NCBI RefSeq assembly: GCF_029168945.1
Contig: NC_083605.1
Location: forward strand, 24,069,280-24,133,279
Reading direction: 5' to 3'
From: Cannabis sativa
Taxonomy: Eukaryota > Streptophyta > Magnoliopsida > Rosales > Cannabaceae
DNA length: 64,000 nucleotides
A model generated the notes under the pieces. It was not told the origin of the DNA. It did not search any database and saw nothing but the letters and a program-made list of their open reading frames with translations. The translations under genes and the position numbers were made by a program. Of this stretch, positions 59,323-64,000 are shown piece by piece (within the stretch, counting starts at the first letter, position 1; every line of letters begins with the position of its first letter).

Positions 59323-60299
59323 TAAAATATAATATGTGAATGTTTATTTATCTTTGTAATAATTAATGCTTATTATAAACAAAGCTAAAGTTTGTTCAAG
59401 TAATTACAAAGTGTATTTACTTTAAATTAATTCGGGAGAATATACATGTGTATAATAACTAGAATCCACCTAGAAGTATATACTGTATTGCAAACCCAAA
59501 AAATTAAATTTTTTTCTACAAGGGAAAGGATAATTGATCAAATTGTCTATTGACAATATAAAGCCAAGAAATTGAAAAACCTTTTCCTTGAGAAGGAAAA
59601 TTAAAAGTAGCAGTTGTCAATGAGATTAACTTATAAAACAATAATAAGCTATATGCGAGATGAATACTTAACGACTCGCATTATTCAGGCATGTATTATA
59701 AACGAGGCACAAATAAGCCTTGAAAAATAATACTTAAGCTGAAAAATGAATAGACGATTTAACTATTCATAGGAGCAATCAAAAGATATTCAAAATAGTT
59801 CCTGAAGTGAATTATTCAAAATATTTTAAGTTTGCTCTAAAATATATATATTTTTATACAACAGATTAGAACTGCTCGCATATAACAAGGCAGATTAATA
59901 ACTGCTCACAAAAAACATGGTAGATTGATAACTACTTGTATATCTCAAAAAATGAGATCAAAGCTACATTCAACTCAAAGTATCTTAAGCTAAGTCGTGA
60001 AAAAAATGTTAAAATTGTGAAGATAAGACGCAATAGACAAACATTTGAAACCTCAAAAAGCAAGATACGAGGCATAAAGAGAATATATAAATAAATTATG
60101 TTGGCCATCCAACATAGCAAAAGTTTTTACAAGTGCCACAAAGGGCAAATATTGTCTCGGCCTGGTGGCCATTTTACTAAAAGTATAAATTATATATATA
60201 TATATAATGACTAAGTCTAGTAGGAGACTTAGTTGGTTTTTCTTCTTCTTAAACCTCCTCCTCTGCATTGCTAACGTCTTCTTTTTTGCTCTTCTCACA
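59323..60299 (+). other. Variable 3' region of Tat element B
   Basis: No ORF. A short phrase (aactgctcRcatataacaaggcagattaat) is imperfectly repeated at about 59870-59945. Corresponds in position to 8276-9204 of Tat element A. The frame 60053-60298 (minus) may be a decayed end of the antisense ORF. Confidence 0.45.
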
Positions 60300-61231
60300 A
60301 TGTACTAGCATCTCTCCAGCCCTGTCACCCAGAAAACTAAAATTCATCTCGGGATTGGCAAACCAAGCTTGCTAAATTGATCGCCTGGAAATTTGTTGAC
60401 CCTATTTTTGGTGTCAACTTTAGCCTTTTCAAGTTTTCTTTCAGCCTCGGCTTGGATAGCCTTATTTGCATCCTCGAGTTCTCAAATCTTCTTCAAGGCG
60501 TTTTCAAGATCGATCTTGAGAGTCATTGGTTGCTCCTCAGCTTCTTTTTTAACCTGAGAGAGCTCAGATTGCGAGTCATTCCATTACTTGGCCATGGCAT
60601 CACGATGCTCTCTAGTCTGGAAAATATCTGGTTTAAGCATCTCGACTCGTTGGAGACCTTTGTGTTGAGCAGCGAAAGACAAAAGAGATGCTTGCGAGGA
60701 ATGAAACCAAAGAGTAAGAGAAAATATAAAAGAAATGACGATGATAAAAGAAAAGAAGCAAAGTAAGGACTAACCGACTGCATAAGATCGTAGCTCTTCT
60801 TTACCAAACTCTCGAGGCTCCCTTTATTGATTAAATCCCAGTCACAGGGTTCGAAGGTTTGATAGTGCCGCCAATTATTGGTAGCATGTAACGAGCAAAG
60901 TTGTGAGCCTTCCGTACTAGCATGGACGGGCAAGGGGAAGGAGGGTTCAAAAAAGGCCATCTCCGGGCGAGAACCAAATTTTTTTTACTTGGTGAATAGA
61001 TCCAAGGGCCTGTTCACTGGCGCTCGCCATAGTAGGCACAACCTTCGCTGGAGACTTTGCAAACGCGATGGTGAGTTGGTTTGAAGACCGTTTTTTATTT
61101 GTAGTTATTTCGGTTCTTTTTAAAGTCTCCTTGGTAGAACTTGAGGCTTCATTTGTCGAAATTGCTCGCTTATTGGATCTCTTGTTGATAAGAGTAGGGT
61201 TGTTGAGCATATCCTCCAAATCAAGATCCAT
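60300..61231 (-). pseudogene. Antisense coiled-coil ORF of Tat element B, broken
   Basis: Minus strand. The start at 61231 (MDLDLEDMLNNPTLINKRSN) is followed by a Ser/Thr/Lys-rich stretch. After a frame change near 60960, a second piece (60523-60960) is read through HATNNWRHYQTFEPCDWDLI. A third, reached past stops and possible GT-AG introns around 60660-60775, is a heptad-rich coiled coil (SQSELSQVKKEAEEQPM, then ANKAIQAEAERKLEKAKVD). No enzymatic motif. It occupies the same place, strand and coiled-coil character as the antisense ORF of Tat element A. Function unknown; such extra ORFs are an accepted feature of Tat-lineage elements. Confidence 0.6.
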
Positions 61232-61421
61232 ATCTGCAAGAAGAGAAATAAGTCAACATTTATCCAAAATAAACAATGAAAAGGTGGGGAATAAACTCTC
61301 ACTTAGAGAAATTCACCATAGTAATCAAACAATGAGGAAGAAGGACTATGATAACTACTAAACTCCTTAGAGCTTGTAATCACATATATGTCATAAGGGT
61401 TTATTCGAGATAAGTTGTAAC
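61232..61421 (+). other. Residual Tat element B sequence up to the Gypsy C border
   Basis: Non-coding; ends where TGTAACACCC begins near 61422. Confidence 0.4.
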
Positions 61422-62220
61422 ACCCTAACTAGCCTAGGCGTGTCACGTGATTTTTTAAACGTACTGTGCAGCTTGTTGCTAGTCAACGAGATTTATGGAA
61501 ATCGTGATTAATTAAAATTTTGCTTTTTAATTAAAACTTATATAATACATACAAAAATATTCGGGATCCCGATTATAAAATACTTTACAAAAGTTTACTA
61601 ACTCTTTACAAAACATTTGTCGCCCAGCGACTAATTACAAAAGCACTGTTATCTCGAGGATCGTACGCTCCAGGCCTAACCGCCCCGACATGTAAAATCT
61701 TCATTGGCTCGTCCTCACGGTTCCTCAGCCTTGGCCTTGCCCTTACCTACACATAAACATAGCACTGTGAGTCGACATACTCAGTAAGAAAAGCATAAAT
61801 CATAAAACATACATAATCCCGGGTTATGATCAGACGCCCATACCCCTGACCTCAACCCTAATCCCCGTGTCCCACACGGTACTGAGTCTCGAACGTTCGT
61901 ATGACGGTACTTTTGACAGAGTAACAACCTATACTCGGTACACTGGTCATACTTTAGCGACTAGTCATACTCTAGCCTTACCGATGTGTTACAGTATCAG
62001 CCTATACTCAGTACACTAGTCATACTCTAGCCTTACCGATGTGATACAGTCAAACAGTACAATACCATTGACCATAATATTAGCCTATACTCGGTACACT
62101 AGTCATACTCCAACTGCTAGTCATACTCTAGCTTTACCGATGTGATACTGTCGGATGGTACGAAGCCAACATACATATCTAATGTAACCTAACAGACTTC
62201 CTAACATGCACGCTAAACAT
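61422..62220 (-). repeat. LTR-like block of Gypsy remnant C
   Basis: Non-coding, bounded at the left by TGTAACACCC (minus: GGGTGTTACA) and at the right by the end of the pol frame. It contains the tandem repeats at 61921-62158. Assigned as 3' LTR or 3' non-coding region by position only. Confidence 0.45.
61921..62158. repeat. Three imperfect tandem units of about 75-85 bp
   Basis: Units begin near 61926, 61999 and 62084 with CCTATACTCGGTACACT and contain ACTAGTCATACTCTAGCCTTACCGATGTG; they differ by small insertions. Confidence 0.8.
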
Positions 62221-63725
62221 GTGTCCTTCGGTCTTGGCCAATCCCTGATGGATTCTATTTTCCCTGGATCCACTTTGATCCCATCTTTGCTAACAATGTG
62301 TCCTAAGAAAGACACCTGAGATAGCCAAAATTCACATTTCTTGAATTTGGCGAAAAGCTTGTGTTCCTGAAGCCGTTGCAGAACCATCTGAAGATGTAAC
62401 TCATGCTCGTCTTCTGATTGAGAGTACACAAGGATGTCGTCGATAAACACAATTACACAGATATCGAGGAAATCCTTGAATACTCTATTCATCAAATCCA
62501 TAAATGCTGCAGGAGCATTGGTTAGTCCAAACGACATAACCAAGAATTCGTAATGTCCATACCTAGTACGGAAAGCCATCTTCCAAATGTCCTCCTCTCA
62601 GATTTTCAACTGATGATAACCCAATCGGAGATCAATCTTGGAGAAGACCGTCTTCCCCTGAAGTTGATTGAAAAGATCATCGATCCTAGGTAGTGGATAT
62701 TTATTCTTCACTGTTAGCTTGTTTAACTCTCGATAGTCGATGCACATTCTCATAGACCCATCCTTCTTCTTGACAAATAACATAGGAGCTCCCCAGGGTG
62801 ACACACTAGGCTGAATAAACCCTATGTCAAGTAACCCTTGAAGCTGAATTTTCAATTCTTTAAGCTCACCTGGAGCCATTCTATAAGGAGCCTTGGAAAC
62901 CGGTTCCATTCCGGGTGCCAAATCAATAACAAAATCAATCTCCCGCTGAGGTGGTAAACCCGGAAGTTCTTCGGGAAAAACATTTAAAAATTCCCGAACC
63001 ACTTTGATATCCTCTGGCCGAATTGTGTCTGGCCGAGTGGTGTCCACCACCACGGCCAGAAACCCTAAAAAACCACCACACAACAATTCCCTAGCTGACA
63101 GGGCCGAGATCACCGGGATCTGAGATCCCCAAACTGAACCGACAAAAACAAATGGTTCTTCTCTTTTCGGTTTGAAGATTACCATCTTCCTCTTGCAGTC
63201 AATACTTGCTGAGTATCTAGATAGGAAATCCATTCCTAGAATAATATCATAATCTACTTGGCTCATTTCTATTAAGTTAGCACTTAACTCCCTACCGTCA
63301 ATTTTGATCAGCATAGACCTAATCCACCTTTTGGAGATAACTAACTCTCCGCCAGGTAATAGGGTTCCAAACCCTGATTCATATCTATCATGCGGTCTAT
63401 CCAATTTACTAAAGATTCTGGCTGCCACATAAGAATGTGTGGCCCCGAAATCAAACAATACTGAGTAAAAAGAGTTGTTAATTGAGAGCTCACCTGTCAC
63501 CACTGAAGGGCTGGCTTCTGCATCAGCCCGAGTAATGGCGAACACCCTAGCTGGAGTGGGTCTCGCCGGAGCCTTTGGTGCTTCTGCTCTGAGTTGAGGG
63601 CAATCCCTATTGTAGTAACCGGGCATGCCGCACTGGAAGCACCCCTGCTCTCTACACTCACCCAGATGGTGCCTTTTACAACTGGGGCACTCTGGGTATG
63701 AAAAAACAGGTCTCTGAACCACCCT
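62221..63725 (-). pseudogene. Gypsy C protease-reverse transcriptase, broken
   Basis: The frame 62598-63872 carries the CCHC knuckle [14 protein letters not shown] near 63620-63660. Protease follows, with the active-site triad DFG in place of DSG ([13 protein letters not shown], about 63450-63490), then [17 protein letters not shown] then continues ([35 protein letters not shown]). A single in-frame TGA at 62598-62600, where relatives have Arg, separates it from 62121-62579. That piece continues with [20 protein letters not shown] and an intact FIDD box (62436-62447). After RDWPRPKD the homology ends abruptly near 62225. Non-functional because of the protease change, the stop and the lost RNase H and integrase. 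Confidence 0.88.
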
Positions 63726-64000
63726 GACGACTGCCTCGGTTCTGGTTCCCTCGGAACCTCTTGTTCTGACCCGAGCCACCGGTTGCAGTGGATGTTTTCC
63801 TTTCCTGGTCCATGGCCGAACCACTACCTCCCCTGCTAAAGCCTGATGCAGGAGGGGTAGGAGCCCCGCCATTCACTGGAGTCCTAGCTGACTCAGTCAT
63901 ACACCCAACTACGCCCTCAGCTCGCAGTGCTTTTTCCACCATCTCAGCATAGGTGGTCTTGTCGTCTGTAGTAATCATCAGGTCATGCTTGATCTTCACA
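63676..64000 (-). pseudogene. gag: Gypsy C gag, C-terminal part
   Basis: Open from the window edge (TTYAEMVEKALRAEG) through a Gly/Arg/Ser-rich linker ([16 protein letters not shown]). Then a one-base-type frame change near 63715 moves the reading into the frame of the zinc knuckle and protease. Typical of chromovirus gag; the N-terminal capsid part is beyond the window. Confidence 0.8.

Larger units (their letters stand above)
53290..61421 (+). mobile_element. Tat-type Ty3/Gypsy element B
   Basis: Leader or LTR part with TATA box, an upstream ORF (54366-55835), RT-RNase H-second RNase H-integrase (56100-59322), a variable 3' region, and an antisense coiled-coil ORF (60300-61231). A gag-protease region is not found between 55836 and 56100, so it is internally deleted or decayed there. 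The 3' LTR is not present before the Gypsy remnant C at 61422. The second, archaeal-like RNase H defines the Tat lineage. Confidence 0.82.
61422..64000 (-). mobile_element. Chromovirus-like Ty3/Gypsy remnant C (extends past right edge)
   Basis: Minus strand: gag with zinc knuckle, protease, and reverse transcriptase to just past its catalytic box. This is then joined to a non-coding LTR-like block (61422-62220) with short tandem repeats. RNase H and integrase are missing. The 5' part lies outside the window. Confidence 0.8.

Noticed and set aside
1..64000. CRISPR array, bacterial operon or phage-type system
   Set aside because: No regularly spaced short repeats with unique spacers, no dense ORF clusters; gene structure is spliced and plant-like.

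Overview
This is a plant nuclear genome window, most likely from a eudicot. The evidence is a spliced plant-type nuclear gene, very AT-rich intergenic DNA, and nested LTR retrotransposons of the Ty1/Copia, Tat-type Ty3/Gypsy and chromovirus-like kinds, with an L1-type LINE and hAT- and Mutator-type MITEs. The species cannot be fixed from the sequence alone. Nothing bacterial, no CRISPR array, no rRNA and no functional tRNA gene was seen.

Layout. 1-7514: minus-strand Copia-type element 1, with an intact gag, a long leader, a primer binding site and a 1.9 kb LTR. It is inserted in the integrase of Tat element A, whose remainder fills 7515-9981. 9982-21107: old plus-strand Copia-type element 2, with a stop-ridden pol, cut by a solo LTR of the element 1 family (17990-19905, 5-bp target duplication). 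21108-24179: small repeats and MITEs. 24180-24719: 5'-truncated gene fragment of the SEL1/MYND zinc-finger F-box family (minus). 24720-27973: intergenic repeats.

27974-39594 is the one complete host gene: a seven-exon, 361-residue PRC-barrel-like protein with a probable organelle transit peptide. Its introns 2 and 6 are swollen by a TRIM-like element, a SIRE-like Copia gag remnant and a deleted Gypsy element (35360-38472).

39931-51720: minus-strand LINE split by Copia-type element 3 (43049-50198), which has two 499-bp LTRs about 2% diverged, a perfect 5-bp target duplication, and an internal region with only decayed pol. 51721-52960: LTR-like DNA with a hAT MITE. 53290-61421: Tat element B, with an upstream ORF containing a histone H3-tail-like hexapeptide and split by a hAT element, then RT, RNase H, a second RNase H, integrase, and an antisense coiled-coil ORF. 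61422-64000: chromovirus-like Gypsy remnant on the minus strand.

One theme stands out. The three Copia-type elements share an initiator-Met-type primer site (where visible) and the polypurine motif AAGTGGGAG (elements 2 and 3), but carry either gag only or a ruined pol, so they look non-autonomous and mobilised in trans. All functional statements are inferred from reading the sequence; no database search was run.
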